64,000 bases of DNA from Plantago ovata (Eukaryota > Streptophyta > Magnoliopsida > Lamiales > Plantaginaceae): positions 82,232,085-82,296,084 of the forward strand of contig CM051458.1 of assembly GCA_028274465.1 (NCBI GenBank). The letters are read 5' to 3'. This document shows, one piece after another, positions 27,151 through 40,745 of the stretch (positions are counted from its first letter, which is position 1; every line of letters starts with the position of its first letter). Under the pieces are notes generated by a model. It saw only the letters and a program-made list of their open reading frames with translations, did no database searches and had not been told where the DNA came from. Both the position numbers and the translations under genes were made by a program.

Positions 27151-27900
27151 GAAGTCATCGAGAGAAACATTGTCCGAACACCAAATTTACTTTGTAGGAG
27201 ATCAAAATCCTAATTTTAAAAATGATTTCATAACTTTTTTTTACTGTAGTTTATCAATTGTTCAAAAAGTTCATTACCATTTATTGAAAAAAAAATCAAA
27301 ACTGACGATTCAATTTGATCACAAACTCCAAAATTCCCCGAGTTCACGTTCCTTCAACTCTTAAGTCCTAAATCTCAATTTCACCTATTTTAAGAGTTAA
27401 AATAAAAGGATTGTACTAATAGAAATCTGTACCACTAATAAATTAAAATTCAACCGCCCCTAAAAAAAAAAAATCCGAGCAAATGTGATTTTAGTATTTC
27501 ACTAAAAAGTAAAATATGAACACTCTCTCTTGTCTCACTTTAAATTACCACTTTTAACTTTTTCAGGTCAACATCTTTCGACTCTAATTATAAATTATTA
27601 TTATTATTATATTATAGAAATAAATTATTTAACGAAATTATATAATGAAAATAGAGAATTTAAACTTTCGTAATATAACTTCGTGAAATATTTATTTTAT
27701 TACTATCATAATAATTTAAAAGAAATTTATAAATATTTTGACCGGAAAAAAGTAAAGGAAGATTAATTAAAGTTGGAGGGAAGAATTAATAATACTAATT
27801 TGCCAGAAAATAAAATAGGCATAGTAAAGAGTGAAAGTAGTTATAATAAGCTGTATACGGTATGTATAGTATATACACACTAGATTGATGACTAAACTAG
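27150..27900. other. Intergenic and promoter region of the CCCH gene
   Basis: AT-rich, no gene. Close to the right edge is a TATAGTATATACAC stretch (27865-27880), a possible TATA region for the plus-strand CCCH gene, followed by (CAACT)n at 27934-27956 and a CT-rich leader. Confidence 0.4.
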
Positions 27901-28060
27901 GGCTCACTCACGAGCACAATCACATTCACAACTCAACTCAACTCAACTCAACTCACACAGAGCAATTAGCAAACGACTTTCACTGAGTCAATCTCAATCC
28001 CTCTCTCTCTCTTCTCTCTCGGACTCAGTCGCGTCATAGGGTTCTTTGCTTCCCTCCACA

Positions 28061-30560
28061 GGTTCGTACTTGTTTTTTACCCCTTTCTTGTTCTTCTTAC
28101 CTAGGGTTTTTTTGATTTATTGCTGTCCAATTTGATTGTTCTCTGTTCGTTTATTTTTTTCTATGTTCAATTCCCGTTCTTGGATTTGTATTTGTGCAAT
28201 TAGAGTTAAAAAGCTTTGGAACTCGATTTGAGTATGTTGTGTGATTATATGAACATTGATCTTGAATGTGTTGCTATGAGATGATACGGATATAATTGGC
28301 TATGGTTAGCTTTCCTTTATGTACCTTAGAAATTTCAAATTAGTATAAAGATATGTATGTTGGTACAAATTAAGTTGAGGCTTTAAGCTTCAAGTTTTAC
28401 TCTCGTTAGCATAGATTTGGTGGGAGCTTGACTGACATAGGATAGTCGAATAGGTATCGAAACCTGACCTTTTGCCTTGTACAGCATTCGGAAACGTATA
28501 TTAATTTTGATCTTTTTATACATGTAGATGGCTGGTTTCCAGGCCAAAATATGTAATTCAAGTGACGTGACATCATCTGCAATACATTTTGGTCCAATAT
28601 CCATAAACGACATTGATTCGAAATGGCTTATCTGGCTGATAATGAGTAGCATCGATGCTAACACTGATGTTGTGAGGATTGAATTCCTACTTTACACAAG
28701 CATAATAAGCCTGTGCTAGAGTTTCTAAGAAAAGATCCCTACAACTACAATCTTAGTGATCTCGCCAAGTACAAAGGTTGCAAAATAATCAGTGTTCCCT
28801 GATGTAGATTGGATGTTCTTGCATTGAATGAATTCCTTATGATCTGATGTGCTAATTACATCCTACTGCAACATTGTGTTGGACAAGCATTAGATACTTA
28901 GGGTTATGCCTTGATGGTTGTGGATATGTGATGAACTATCGAACCACGAAGCACTCTCTTGTAGACTGAGAAGATATATATATCAATCCTCTTATTTGGA
29001 ACATTGTGTTCGACAAGCATTAGAGTTATGCCTTATGATCTGTGATATGCATTAGTTACATTAGTTCAGACCTATATGCAATAAGCATTGCTTATTATCT
29101 TAATGGTGTTTGATGTTGGGAATTTGGGAGGTACCTTGTTGGATTGACTATTCATTTGATGGAGTAAATATTTCTATTAATATTGGATTCTAGTGCAGAA
29201 AGTCCATAAAGGACAAGCAAGATAAGTGATAGTAATATTGACTCGTCAATGTTGACTCTAAATCTGTGCCTAATGGATACTTCCCTCCAACCCACTAAAT
29301 AAGCAAACTTTGGGGTACTTTTAAAGAAAGATGAATTAAGAATGAGAGAATGAATAGGAACAATTACTAGATTTTTAAGTATGATAGATATTGAACAAAG
29401 AATGAACTTTCTGTGTCCCGTGATAAGCTATTTGTTGAGCTTTTTTTTTTTTTTGGTGCGTTTGACTTCAAATTAATCTTAAATCATAATGGAGAAATAA
29501 TTTTCAACATTATATTATGAGAGTATCATGCTATCATAGTATCTTTGAAATTATTCTCGCGTTATAATTTAGGATTAATTTGAGGTCAAACGGACTAAAA
29601 AAAGTCAACAAAAACAGTGTGCAACTTATCAAGGGGTGGAGGAAGTAAGTTTTTGCAACATTGATATGTGCATATCATAATTCTACATCCAAATAAGGAA
29701 ATTGTGCTGATTTAGATGGAGTACTTCCATAAGTTAGGTTGCTAGGGAAAAACCGATAATTCCATTTGAACAACTAGTGTGCTTGTAGCCACATACATGC
29801 TTTGAGAAAAATAAGCTAGCAACTTGTTACTATTACTATGTTGAAACAAGAGTTGGTAAAAGTACTTGTGTGATATAGCACAATTACATACTAGGGCTCT
29901 TGGACATTGGCAAGATCCTAATCCTTCTCGCTTTTTTTTTTTAATCATGAGTCAAAGATAGGGCTTTCCTTGACAAGCACGTTAACGTGGTAGAAAATGT
30001 AGTTTCAATGGTGAATGAAATTAGATGATGTATAAGCTGTTTAGGCATTTACATTGCAATCCATAACATGCTTTTATTGTTGTTATTGGATTTCCAAATT
30101 AATTAGGTATTTTTCTCTTCCATTACATAAGGGAAGTGTTGTTGGCCATGCATACATCACTGGGTTCTCATGTACTTCATAGACAAAATTCTTTTTTTTC
30201 TTTCTTTTCCCTGAGAACATATTTAAAATAGGCGGTTAAAATATTTATTCATTTTGCATTTGTAGAACTTATAGTAGTGGTGGTTTCTACTTTATTGTCT
30301 TGGTTATATTTTAAAGCCCAATGTTATGTCATCAGTTGCATTTGTACACCGTTGCAATTCTGAATTTAAAAGAGAACAGACTATCTGATTTCATTACTCG
30401 ATAACTGTTTGTGCTTACACTCTTTTTGTTGTAGTCTTTTCCTGTTAATTCTATTATTCACCCTTCAGTTGCATGCTCAATACATTGTTAAAATTGTTAT
30501 GAAAGAATTCAAACCAAGTGTATGGTCTGCTTGTTGACTTGGGCTGCTTGCTTTTGGCAG
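28061..30560 (+). other. Probable 2.5-kb 5' UTR intron of the CCCH gene
   Basis: A CCACAG|GTTCGT donor follows the CT-rich leader, and a TTTTGGCAG acceptor lies 52 bases before the CCCH start codon at 30613. The large gap contains no reading frame of interest and holds a Stowaway-like MITE. Long first introns in the leader are typical for plant RNA-binding protein genes. Inferred, not proven. Confidence 0.5.
29279..29645. mobile_element. Stowaway-like (Tc1/mariner) MITE
   Basis: The ends are CTTCCCTCCAACCCACTAAA (left) and the reverse complement CTTCCTCCACCCCTTGATAAG (right), both next to TA, the Tc1/mariner target. An internal pair of about 45-base arms (around 29459-29505 and 29552-29600; core GTTTGACTTCAAATTAATC) can fold into a long hairpin. 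It is non-coding, about 370 bp, and sits in the CCCH leader intron. Confidence 0.65.
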
Positions 30561-30612
30561 ATTCTGCTACATGATCAAGGGCAAAATTGCAAATTTTGTC
30601 TGAGAGTTCAGT

Positions 30613-33600
30613 ATGGGTGAAAGGAGAAATCGTAAATCATCGTGGGATCTTGACAAGGACATGAAACAACCATCTGGAATGAATGAACGAAACACTTGGA
30701 CTGGAAAGGAACGCCACTCTAGGCATGGGCGCTACGATGAGTTTTATGGATCTGGAACAGCTGCTGCCCCAATGTCCAGAGATCATTCTCGATGGTCATC
30801 GCGGGAATTAATTGAAGAATCCCCAGCTCAACCAATGAATGGTAGAAGTATCAAGAGCAGATTGGGTGCTCCGGAAGGAAGGGAAATTGATGGCGGAAAC
30901 AGATTTTACAGGAATTCTTCTCCTGGATTTGATGAGACAGAACGGCGTAGCTATAGCCATGCTCTTGAAAATGATCAGAGCTATTCTCATAGGTCTGTGT
31001 TTTATGATTATTTCTGCATGATAGATTTGCAACGGCATGGTATTGGTGTTACATTTTTTTTTCCCTTTCATCTTTTTTGTGTTTATACTTTGTTGGTGCT
31101 GAAAGTCACTCTCCACTCACCGGATTCTCATGAGACTATTTTGCTTACCTGCATGGTTAAAACTGTTGTTATGTTGGTGCATTGTTGTAACACTACGTAT
31201 TCAGGAAAGCATGAATTTTTGTGATGTTCTCTTTATAATAGTAACCTCATTTAAAATTAATCTCTCTGTTAAATTTCCTTATGGTTTTTCGTCCCTTAAA
31301 TTATGTCCACTGTTATTTCTTATCCTCAGTTTGTTACATGATTTTTTGTTTTCATCGAATTTCAGGTACCCAGGAAGAGGCAGGAGCAGGAGTCGGAGCA
31401 GAAGTAGGAGTAGGAGTTTGGGTAGGGCAGGGGAAAGGAGCAGAGGAGGTGGTTGGAGGAGAAGTAGAAGTAAAAGCCGAAGTGATGGCAGTGAGAAAGA
31501 CCGTACTAGAAGTAGGAGCCCAATTGGTGACTATAGACGTCAATCTTATGGATGGAGTGACAGAAGAAGTGTCCCTGAAAAATCATCTGTAGTGTGTAGG
31601 GATATTGCTGCAGGAAACTGCAGGAGGGGCAGCCAATGCAGATTTCTTCACCCTGAAAATATGATTCATAGGGAGGGGGATCTCAGCGAAGATGACCTAA
31701 CAGGAAGCCGTAGGCATAGATCAGAACATGGCCACATTTCAAAACATTCTTACAGTAGAAGTCATGGCTTTGAGCCACGAAATGAAATTTCCGACCCATA
31801 CAATGGAGAGAATGAGCAATTTCACAGCAAAAGCAGAAGTTCGATTCCTTGCAAAGATTTAATGAAAGGCAATTGTCGCTGGGGAGACAGTTGCAGATTC
31901 TCTCATCATTTTGCTTCTGATGATGGTTTTGACAGAGGCAATAGACATTCCTCCTTTGACAAGGACATTGAGCGGCAACCTTACAAAAATGTGAGACCCA
32001 TCATCTGTAAGTATTTTGCTGCCGGAAAGTGTGACCGGGATAATTGCAGGTTCTCTCATGATGATCCAAGATCTGCAGCTGCGGAAGTTAGAAGGACCGA
32101 CGTCACAGAAAACCATAACCCGCGTGAAAAGAGTCACAAGTGGGATGGTCCATCCTGGGATGATGATACAAATAGAGTTGTTGACACTGTGAATCCTAGT
32201 GGCTGGAGTGAAACTGGTATAAAAAATGCGATCAATAGCGGTAATACTGGAAAAACTCACAGTGGATGGGGACATGGTTCAGAAACTAGAATAACTGATG
32301 TCACAGAAAACCCTTATTTTGATAACAAGAGGGATGGATCCGCATGGGATGATGCAGGCACTGTGAAGTCTAGTGGTTGGAGTGAAGATATGGTTACAAA
32401 CTTTACCAGTAATGATAATACTGGGAAAGGTGATGATGGGTGGAAGCATCGTTTGGAACCTAGAAGAACGGATGTCATGGAAAATCGCAGTTCTCATGAC
32501 AAGAGCCATTGGGAATTACCAACATGGGATGATGCTACCAGAGTTGCAGGCACTGTGAAGTCTAGTGGGTGGAATGAGAACATTGTTACAAATGTTACAG
32601 GTACTGATGATAGTGGGAAAGGTGACGATGGCTGGAGACATGGATTGGAAAGCAAAAGTTGGGGAGGATTGGCAGAATCTACATACAATCCTTTAAATAG
32701 GGAGAGAGAACCTTCTCCTCCACATGGAAGCAGCATTTATGGAGGAGATACAGGCACCAGTGGATCTATAATGAAGAATAATATGCTTAATGAAGCAGAA
32801 CGCCACATGATGCATCAATCCCAGCTGACTGATGGAGTTTTGAACTCTCAAGTGCATGAAGCAATGCAGGAAGATCAAGTATTCTCTACAAAAACCTCAC
32901 ATAAAAATATTTCTCCTGCTCCACATGTTCAAGAGCAGCGTCGTGGTATAGTAGAATTTAGTCGAGTAAATTCTTTCCAGTCGGGCATTCTTAGTGAGGT
33001 GGCTTCCAGAGATACTACTCACCCAGAATTTAGTCGGGTAAATTCATCCCAGTCAGGCATTCTTAATGAGGTGGCTTCCAGAGATACCACTCACCCCATG
33101 CTTTTCTCTGGTCAAAATTTGAATCAAAATGGTGAAGCCATGTTTCCTAGACATTCGGCAAATGAACCTAATACCAACTTGAATGAGCTTGGGAATCATA
33201 CAGTAGCTCCCTCACTTTTGCAAGATCCAAGGCGGTATCAAAAGGAAGCAGTTCTACCTCCTGTCATTCCAGAGCTTAATGCCTCACATTCTTTCCCGAA
33301 TAATTTTACTCGAGAACACTCTGTTCAGATGACAAACTCTACTATTGCTGCTCAACATGTCGCTCCAGTGACAAAAACGGATGTGTTCCCAACTCGGAGT
33401 ATTGTGAATGAACAATCCCAAAGTTATTCTGGTGTACAAGTCCCAGCTCCTCAGCCCCAGGGTACTGTGATGCCTTCTTTATCTGCTTTGTCGGAGAATA
33501 TCGCTTTTGCTGGCACAGTTAATACCCAATCAAATACAGTTACGTTTCCTCTTGATGTACTTAATCGAATCCAAAATGGTGGAGATACTACTGAGCATCG

Positions 33601-34886
33601 GGATCATAATTTATCACGAGCAGTAGAATCTAATCATCAGATGCAAGTGGAAAGATCATCTTCATTTTCTGTTGCTGGGTTGAATAATTCGAGTGTAGAG
33701 CATCCAGGAAGTCCAAAGGCTAAGCAAGAGAATCTAGTTGCTAATCCTGAAGTAGATGGTGCCAATGAAATCACTGGTCAGGAAAATAAGGGCCTTCAGG
33801 AAAAGAAAAGTGTGGAGACTGTGGATGGCCATGGGAAAGTTGAAGAGAGCAGTGCTAACAAGGATGAGAAAGTGATGCGTTTATTTAAAAATGCTCTTAT
33901 AGAGTTTGTTAAAGAGATCCTGAAGCCCAAGTGGAAGGAAGGACGCATGAGTCGAGATGTTCACAAGAATATTGTGAAAAGGACAGTTGACAAAATAACC
34001 ACTACGATTCAGGCTGAACAAATACCAAAGGCGCAGGATAAAATCGAGCAATACTTTTCAAGTAACAAAGACAAAATTTCGAAACTTGTCCAGGTACTGT
34101 TTTATAAATTGATTCGTAAATACATGTGTGCTGAACCACATGTGTTACTGTTGGACATGATTCACCTAGCAGTTACCCACATGTATAATGCTTGGCAATG
34201 ATTATATGCACCACCCCCCACCCACCCACACACACACCAACAAATCTGGTTCTCTGTAGCTGAAGCTAGGTCGATATAACTCTTAGAAACAACAAAGAGA
34301 TAAGTTTTGGGCAGTGTCTTAGTGAAGGGAATAAATATGTCATCACAATATGTTTAAGTTGTAAAATGAGTCTTTTGAAGCTGAAAACTGTTTGCTATGT
34401 ATATGGTTCTGTCATCTTTCATTTCAACTGAAAAGGTGAAGTGATATCGGAAGCATACAAAATGAGATGCATATACAATATGTTTAAGTTGTAAAATGAG
34501 TCTTTTGAAGCTGAAAACTGTTTGCCATCCATTGCTGTATATGGTTTTGTCATCTTTCATTTCAACTGAAAAGGTGAAGTGATATCGGAAGCATACAAAA
34601 TGAGATGCATATATAATATGAAGGTGCACACTACTGGGTTAATAGCTATCTGGCAATTAGTAATAGTTGGTGTCTGATTTTTCTGTCGCTTGAGAGCTAA
34701 AGTAGTTTACGCTTCCATCTGAATTTTGATGTCCGTGGTGGAGTATAAATGGAATAGTTCTTTATAAAGCACACTGATGACTCTGTTCATTCATAAAAAA
34801 TTATCATGCCAATATACTCAATCTCCGTTTTGCTGCTGCAGGCATATGTGGACCGTGTTCAGAAGACAGTTCCAAAGAAAGAGTGA
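30613..34886 (+). CDS. CCCH zinc-finger protein with RS-rich region (AtC3H38/C3H55-like)
   Basis: Coding exons 30613-30992, 31366-34093 and 34842-34886 sum to 1051 codons (1050 residues). An RS-rich stretch lies at about residues 130-170. Three CCCH fingers follow: C-X7-C-X5-C-X3-H (about 203-222), a second of the same spacing (about 289-308), and C-X7-C-X4-C-X3-H (about 341-360). Next come three tandem W-rich units of about 55 residues (hallmarks WDD.....TVKSSGW and GKGDDGW) and a tandem 24-residue duplication (FSRVNSSQSGILNEVASRDTTHP). The tail has a conserved helical domain (ALIEFVKEILKPKWKEG...SRDVHKNIVKRTVDKI) that closes with AYVDRVQKTVPKKE. RS plus CCCH architecture points to nuclear pre-mRNA binding or splicing; the exact role is not known to me. 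Confidence 0.9.
34346..34616. repeat. Tandem duplication in the last intron of the CCCH gene
   Basis: A unit of about 130 bp starting CAATATGTTTAAGTTG is present twice, head to tail (34346-34474 and 34475-34616). The second copy differs by an insertion of about 11 bp and a few substitutions. The high identity indicates a recent event. Confidence 0.85.
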
Positions 34887-34889
34887 TAC

Positions 34890-37231
34890 CGGTTATACCA
34901 TACTATTCAACGGCTTTGTGTATGAATTAGTTTATCATTTATTCACTGCATTTGCATGTACTAGCACTTTCTGTTGCACATTCTTATCAGGATTGTATCT
35001 TTGAAATTTTACCATTAGATTCTAGTATGTGTGGTTTAAACTTTGCACATCTTTAACCATTGTGTTTTATTGACCTCTTTTCTTTTTTTTTTTCTTTTCT
35101 TTTCTTTTCTTTTTTGAACTTGCCATGTGCTCTTGTTGCCCGTATATGTTTTCTGCATCATGCAACTTTGAAACATTTCAATGTTTCTGTTTGTAGAATT
35201 TATAAGCAGAACTTTCTAATTCTGCTTGAAAGTAATATCTATGCCCCAAGAGAGCTGGGGAAATTTAACGCAGTCATGGTGATCAGTGATCATGATATTA
35301 TACTACTATAAAATGGGTGTGCTTAGACCATCCGTTGCGTTAGGGAGCGTGCTGCTTATCTTAGAAAAAGGGAGCATGCGTGGACCATTTGCTTTATCTT
35401 AGAAAAAAGGGTATTTTAAAAAAAAACCTAAAATGGACTTTGTTTGTTGCTGTTACTGTGGAGTATTATGCATCTTCAGTCGATATGCATGAACTCAAGT
35501 TTAGGTAAAATTTAATATGTGAAGTTTGTTCTGCATTCTGATTGTCAGGTTTTTGGGAAATTCTATATTTGTATTTAGGTACATGTGCAGGAAAAATCGA
35601 TGCCAGAGAAGCTTATTGAGGGAGATATTATCGAGCAAATGGAGAATGTAAAAATGCAAATGAAGAAATTTAGGGTGAGGTTGCTTTTGGTGAAAACTTG
35701 ATGCGCGATGAAGATGTTTATGATCATTTAAGGTCAATAAACGTACGCGATTGGTGGTGTATCGTGCAAAGAAGATTTAGAGGGGAAATTGGGTGTTGAA
35801 ATTGAAGAGAAATATTGAATGCAAGGAAGAAAATATGGACTGCAGGTTTTAAGATTCTGTAATGATCTGACAATTGCAGAGATATCCTTGGTTCAGGCAG
35901 GTTTTGTGTTTGGGTTTATGTTCATTTTCATCTGGAATATAGAAAAACATTATGATATACCAGATTTGGAAAACCTTTGGAGATGGGAGTTGACTGTTTC
36001 CAGAGCATAAGAAAGGAGAAAACCTCTGGAGATGGAAGTGTGAATTGCCAGAATCTACTCATTCACTGGCATGAGGATAGCATATATACCCAACTTACTG
36101 GGTCTATAATTTGTAGACCCGGTTTATGGAAGAATTTGCCCGATAACCTTACTGCTTACTCAATCTTGAAGGACCAAACCCTGCAGTTCCCGCATGTGAC
36201 ACCCCCTTGTACTCATCACTGCTCTTTTCCGCTCTACCCGTTTGTTTTTAATACTTGATGATTTGGAGTTTTGTACGTTTGATTTTTTCTTATTCTTTTT
36301 GAAAACTTTCACTTAATGTTGTATATAGAAGAACGGGCAATCGCCGCTGACTGTACATGTCTTTGGCTGCACTTGGGCGAAACAAATTGATAAGGTGATT
36401 AGTTGCTGGAATCATGTGATAAAGTCACACGATGGTGGGTGGAATTTTCCCCATGGACAAAGCAAACAATAATTGATTACAAACAATGATCTAGTCATCC
36501 AGCAATAAAATAAGATAGGATTCGAGATTTTACATGTCGTTTACCACATGAGCCAACAACTTTTGAAATTACAGATATTATATATATATTTAAAAATTTT
36601 GGTCATTTGGTTGCCGGTTAAACAGAAATTTTAATACCAACCTGGTATTTGCCATTACTAATACCTACTTCGCCGGATCAAATGATGACCATTGAGTATT
36701 AAATTGAATGTTTTATATATGGTGCTTTTATTTTTGCACGATTTTTAATTATTTTTTCCCCATAGAACTACTTGCAGTTTATGATTCAATCAAGCGATTC
36801 AAGCCCTTACTAGGCAACATCATAATGATAGTCAAATACACCGATTAACTTCTCAAGATGGGTATTTATTAAAATTTCTCACTTACGAACTTCTCAATTT
36901 CTCATATTAAACGACATCACTTCACACAAACATCCCAATATCTCCTCCTCTAGCATGAGATACATCTATCTAAAACATTTAGAAATGTTAGTAGGAAATT
37001 TGAGTATTTAGAAATGTTAGTAGGGGTGTTAGTACCACCTAAAAGAGCTTTGGATTTGAAAAATGATTGTAGACGTTGGCTGTTGGCACAAAACATGTGT
37101 TTTCTCCTATTCAAATCAAATGTTACTAGCAACTTTTAAAGACTTTGTAAATTCTTGGCCCACCAATGAGGAGCCAACCAACCTACACACTGACTACTTC
37201 TTGCGCCTTTCATCATGGTGCTTCTTCCAAC

Positions 37232-37270
<39 letters not shown>

Positions 37271-37600
37271 CCATCACTTCTCTCTCTTTCTTTCTGTAAC
37301 AAACTTTCAAAATACTACACTGCTATAGTCATAAAGAAGATAAGAACAAAACAAACAGAAAAAGCCATTAAAGCTCTTGTCCTTTGCTCAACTTGAACCA
37401 AATGCCATATATTTCAGTCAGACACACCCACAAGGCCAGAGTCCTTAGCTCTCAGATTTATCTCTATAAATAGCAAAGTAGTATGCCAAACGCAAACTCG
37501 TTGCCTTGCATAAACAAGTCCCACAATTCACGAGACTCTTTTTCATCTATTTAAAGTTTAAAACCACCTAGTGTACTTCACTTACTCTTCACTTACTTTC
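34890..37600. other. 3' UTR of the CCCH gene and intergenic DNA
   Basis: No gene identified. Open frames at 35819-36010 and 35977-36258 show no family similarity I recognise. A splice-acceptor-like TTGTATTTAG at 35570-35579 may belong to an alternative 3' exon of the upstream gene. The right part is the SCPL promoter region. Confidence 0.4.
37233..37268. repeat. (TC)n microsatellite
   Basis: About 18 pure TC dinucleotides followed by TC-rich sequence, 370 bp upstream of the SCPL start codon. CT tracts are common in plant core promoters and leaders. Confidence 0.95.
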
Positions 37601-37637
37601 ATCAAGTTTGAATTTTTATTAAAAGGGTAGTTTCTTG

Positions 37638-40600
37638 ATGGAGATTTCTGAGGTGGGATTGCGGTGGAATTTGGCATTGGTGTTTGCAGTGTTGGGATTG
37701 GTAGTTGGCGGTGGGTATGGGTACCCAGAAGAGGATCTGGTGGTGAAGTTGCCTGGACAGCCTGCAGTGAAGTTTAAACAGTATGCAGGGTATGTTGATG
37801 TAGATGTCAAGAATGGGAGGAGTTTGTTTTACTACTTTGTGGAGGCTGACAATGAGCCTCACAACAAGCCTCTTACTTTGTGGCTCAATGGAGGTATCAA
37901 GATTTCTACTTTTCACTTGTTTCAGTTCAGTTTTGTTGTTTTTCATTCATGTTATGCAAATTGCATTGAGATATTGGGAATTAGCTGGGTGAGAACTGCT
38001 CAGATGTGGCCCCCTTTTCTTTTTGTTTTTGTTTGTTGCTTTTGACTTGTACTACATTTCTGTCTGGTGTGAAATTAGAATCTGTATAGTTATATGCATC
38101 ACTGGTTTGTCCTCTTTTTTTTTTTTTTTTGGGCTTCATATGATCTAATGAACCTATTATTCTGTCCAATATTTTGATAATTGTGCTTCATAGTAGTACA
38201 AGCTTACCATCTTATAATAATGAAACCAAGCTGGAAGTTGTCTTGATGGGAGATAGTGGATAAATTTATTTTATCTTTTAATTATTGATCATAGTTTGTC
38301 CTTTTCAGGTTAGGATTGGAACATTAACCTAGTACTTACTGATTAGTTCTTGAATTTTGAGAAACTTGTTGGATGTTCTGTTTCCACACTACGTTTGAAA
38401 GGCATGATTCTTTCTTGTAAGTGGAAAAAGATTAGTGTTTGAAATTTTTGTGTTGTTTGATTCTGAACTACATTCCTTTTCATTAAACTAGTGCAACAGC
38501 ATCATTTCAGTATGAAAAACAAAAAAATAAATAGTGAAACATCTACAGACTAATATGAATAATATAGTTTTGGCCATTAAGTAGAAAACAAGTTATGTTG
38601 ATAGAAGAGTGAGAAACCTTCATTTAATCCACCTTATGCATTCAGGTCCTGGTTGCTCTTCAATGGGAGGAGGTGCGTTTACGGAACTGGGTCCATTCTT
38701 TCCTAAAGGTGATGGTCGAGGCCTCCGAATAAACTCTAAATCATGGAACAAAGGTAGATTTTTTTTGTGTCAACTGGTCTTAACTGCAGATAATATGCAA
38801 TATGGCTCTATTGGATTATTAAGTCAAGTCTATTTGTTCTCCAAATACTCAAGTAATATTGGTCTCCTTTGTGTAGCATCAAATCTTCTCTTTATCGAAT
38901 CGCCAGCTGGGGTTGGATGGTCATATTCGAATACAAGCTCTGACTACACTACTGGTGATGCAAATACAGGTAAAGAACATGTTCAAGAGTCTGCATATAT
39001 ACAAACTCTGTATGGGGCTATATACTGTTTACAATGACTTATCTATCCATTTTGAACTTGAGTCTGCATAGAATTGCTTAAATGTACCATTTTGTGTATG
39101 CTCAGGTGATAAGATAATCATTTCTTGTTTTATGACAGCAAAGGATATGCATACCTTCTTCATGGAATGGTATAAGAAGTTCCCTACATACAGAACAAGA
39201 GATTTATTCTTGACAGGAGAAAGTTATGCTGGTAAGAAAACGAAGTTTCTTTAATCTTTTCCTTTCCGAGAAGCTTTAATCTGTTACTATCATTTTAAAT
39301 GCTTGTACATTTCAATTTCCAATGTGACCATATAAGTCAAATGACAGTGAAAGTTGGTTTCACGCAGGACATTACATCCCACAGTTGGCTGCTGCTCTCC
39401 TGGACCACAATGAACATTCAACGGATTTCAAGTTCAACATTAAAGGAGTCGCTGTAAGATAGCTTTTGAGGCTTAAAATTTTCATATGATATTGTACCTA
39501 TAAAATTGTATGCATACTTGGAGTCTTTTGCCTTGTTGCCGTTTTAGTGAAGTCTGTTGTTTGGCATGTTCAGATTGGGAATCCACTGCTTAGACTTGAC
39601 CGTGATACCCCAGCAACATATGAGTTCTTTTGGTCCCATGGGATGATTTCTGATGAAATCGGCCTTACCATCATGAATGATTGTGATTTTGATGATTACA
39701 CCTTTGCCAGTCCCCATAACGTGTCTCAATCCTGTAATGATGCACTATCCGCAGCAAACCAGATTGTTGGCGATTATATAAACAATTATGATGTCATTCT
39801 TGATGTATGCTATCCATCCATAGTGGAGCAAGAGCTGCGATTAAGGAAGATGGTACTGTGATCTAATCTACTTGTTAATCTTTACATGAAAACATCAAGA
39901 CTTGTGAGTAACAAAATATGCATTCTGTTCTGCAGGCTACAAAGCTCAGTGTTGGAGTAGATGTGTGTATGAGTTCTGAAAGACGGTTCTACTTTAACCT
40001 TCCCGAGGTTCAGAAAGCTCTTCATGCAAACAGAACAAATCTACCATATAGCTGGTCTATGTGCAGTGGGTAAGTCTACTGAACATGCTCTTCATGCAAG
40101 ATTTTTAGTCACTTTTGTAATCTCTTCACTAGGTGCAAAAGCTTCTGCAAACATGAAACATCTAATCCTTTTCCTCTAATCACAGTGTTGTGAACTACAA
40201 TATGACTGATGGAGACATTAATATCCTTCCCATCCTAAAGAGGATCATCCGAAATAACATTCCAGTATGGATTTTCAGGTAAAAAATGTCTCCATAGCGA
40301 GAACATTATTATATCTTCAATCAATGACAAGAACCTAACGTTGGAATGCTGTTTGTTTTATTTCAGTGGTGATCAGGATTCAGTTGTACCATTACTTGGT
40401 TCAAGAACACTAGTACGCGAACTGGCACATGATCTGAAGTTCAAGGTTACTGTTCCATATGGAGCATGGTTCCATAAAGGCCAGGTACTTGTTTGATGTT
40501 CCCTCTTTTCTCTAGACCTTTTATATGATCTATCAACAGATTTACGTGTACTTATGGACTATTGTTGGTAAATTCAGGTAGGAGGTTGGGTAACTGAGTA

Positions 40601-40745
40601 CGGAAACCTTCTGACCTTTGCGACTGTTAGAGGTGCTGCACACATGGTGCCATATGCACAGCCTGGAAGGGCTCTTCATCTTTTCAGTGACTTTGTACAT
40701 GGGCGCAGGTTGCCTAACACAACGCGCCCTTCAATAGATGAATAA
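37638..40745 (+). CDS. Serine carboxypeptidase-like protein (SCPL42-45 type)
   Basis: Ten exons: 37638-37893, 38646-38753, 38877-38969, 39139-39231, 39368-39453, 39574-39852, 39936-40069, 40186-40278, 40367-40484 and 40578-40745. They sum to 476 codons (475 residues), usual for the family. A signal peptide covers about residues 1-28 (hydrophobic core [15 protein letters not shown]). S10 peptidase marks in order: [27 protein letters not shown], the nucleophile Ser181 in GESYAG, the acid Asp385 in GDQDSVVP and His442 in RGAAHMVP, so the triad is complete. The protein is secreted or vacuolar and cleaves C-terminal residues; some relatives are acyltransferases, but the class is the carboxypeptidase-II-like one by sequence. 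The ATG at 37638 is the first Met in the frame and precedes the signal peptide. Confidence 0.95.

Noticed and set aside
28383-28720. Overlapping ORFs on both strands in the CCCH leader intron
   Set aside because: No homology recognised and located inside a probable intron.
35819-36258. Two overlapping ORFs downstream of the CCCH gene
   Set aside because: No recognised motif; they overlap in different frames and lie in probable UTR or intergenic DNA.
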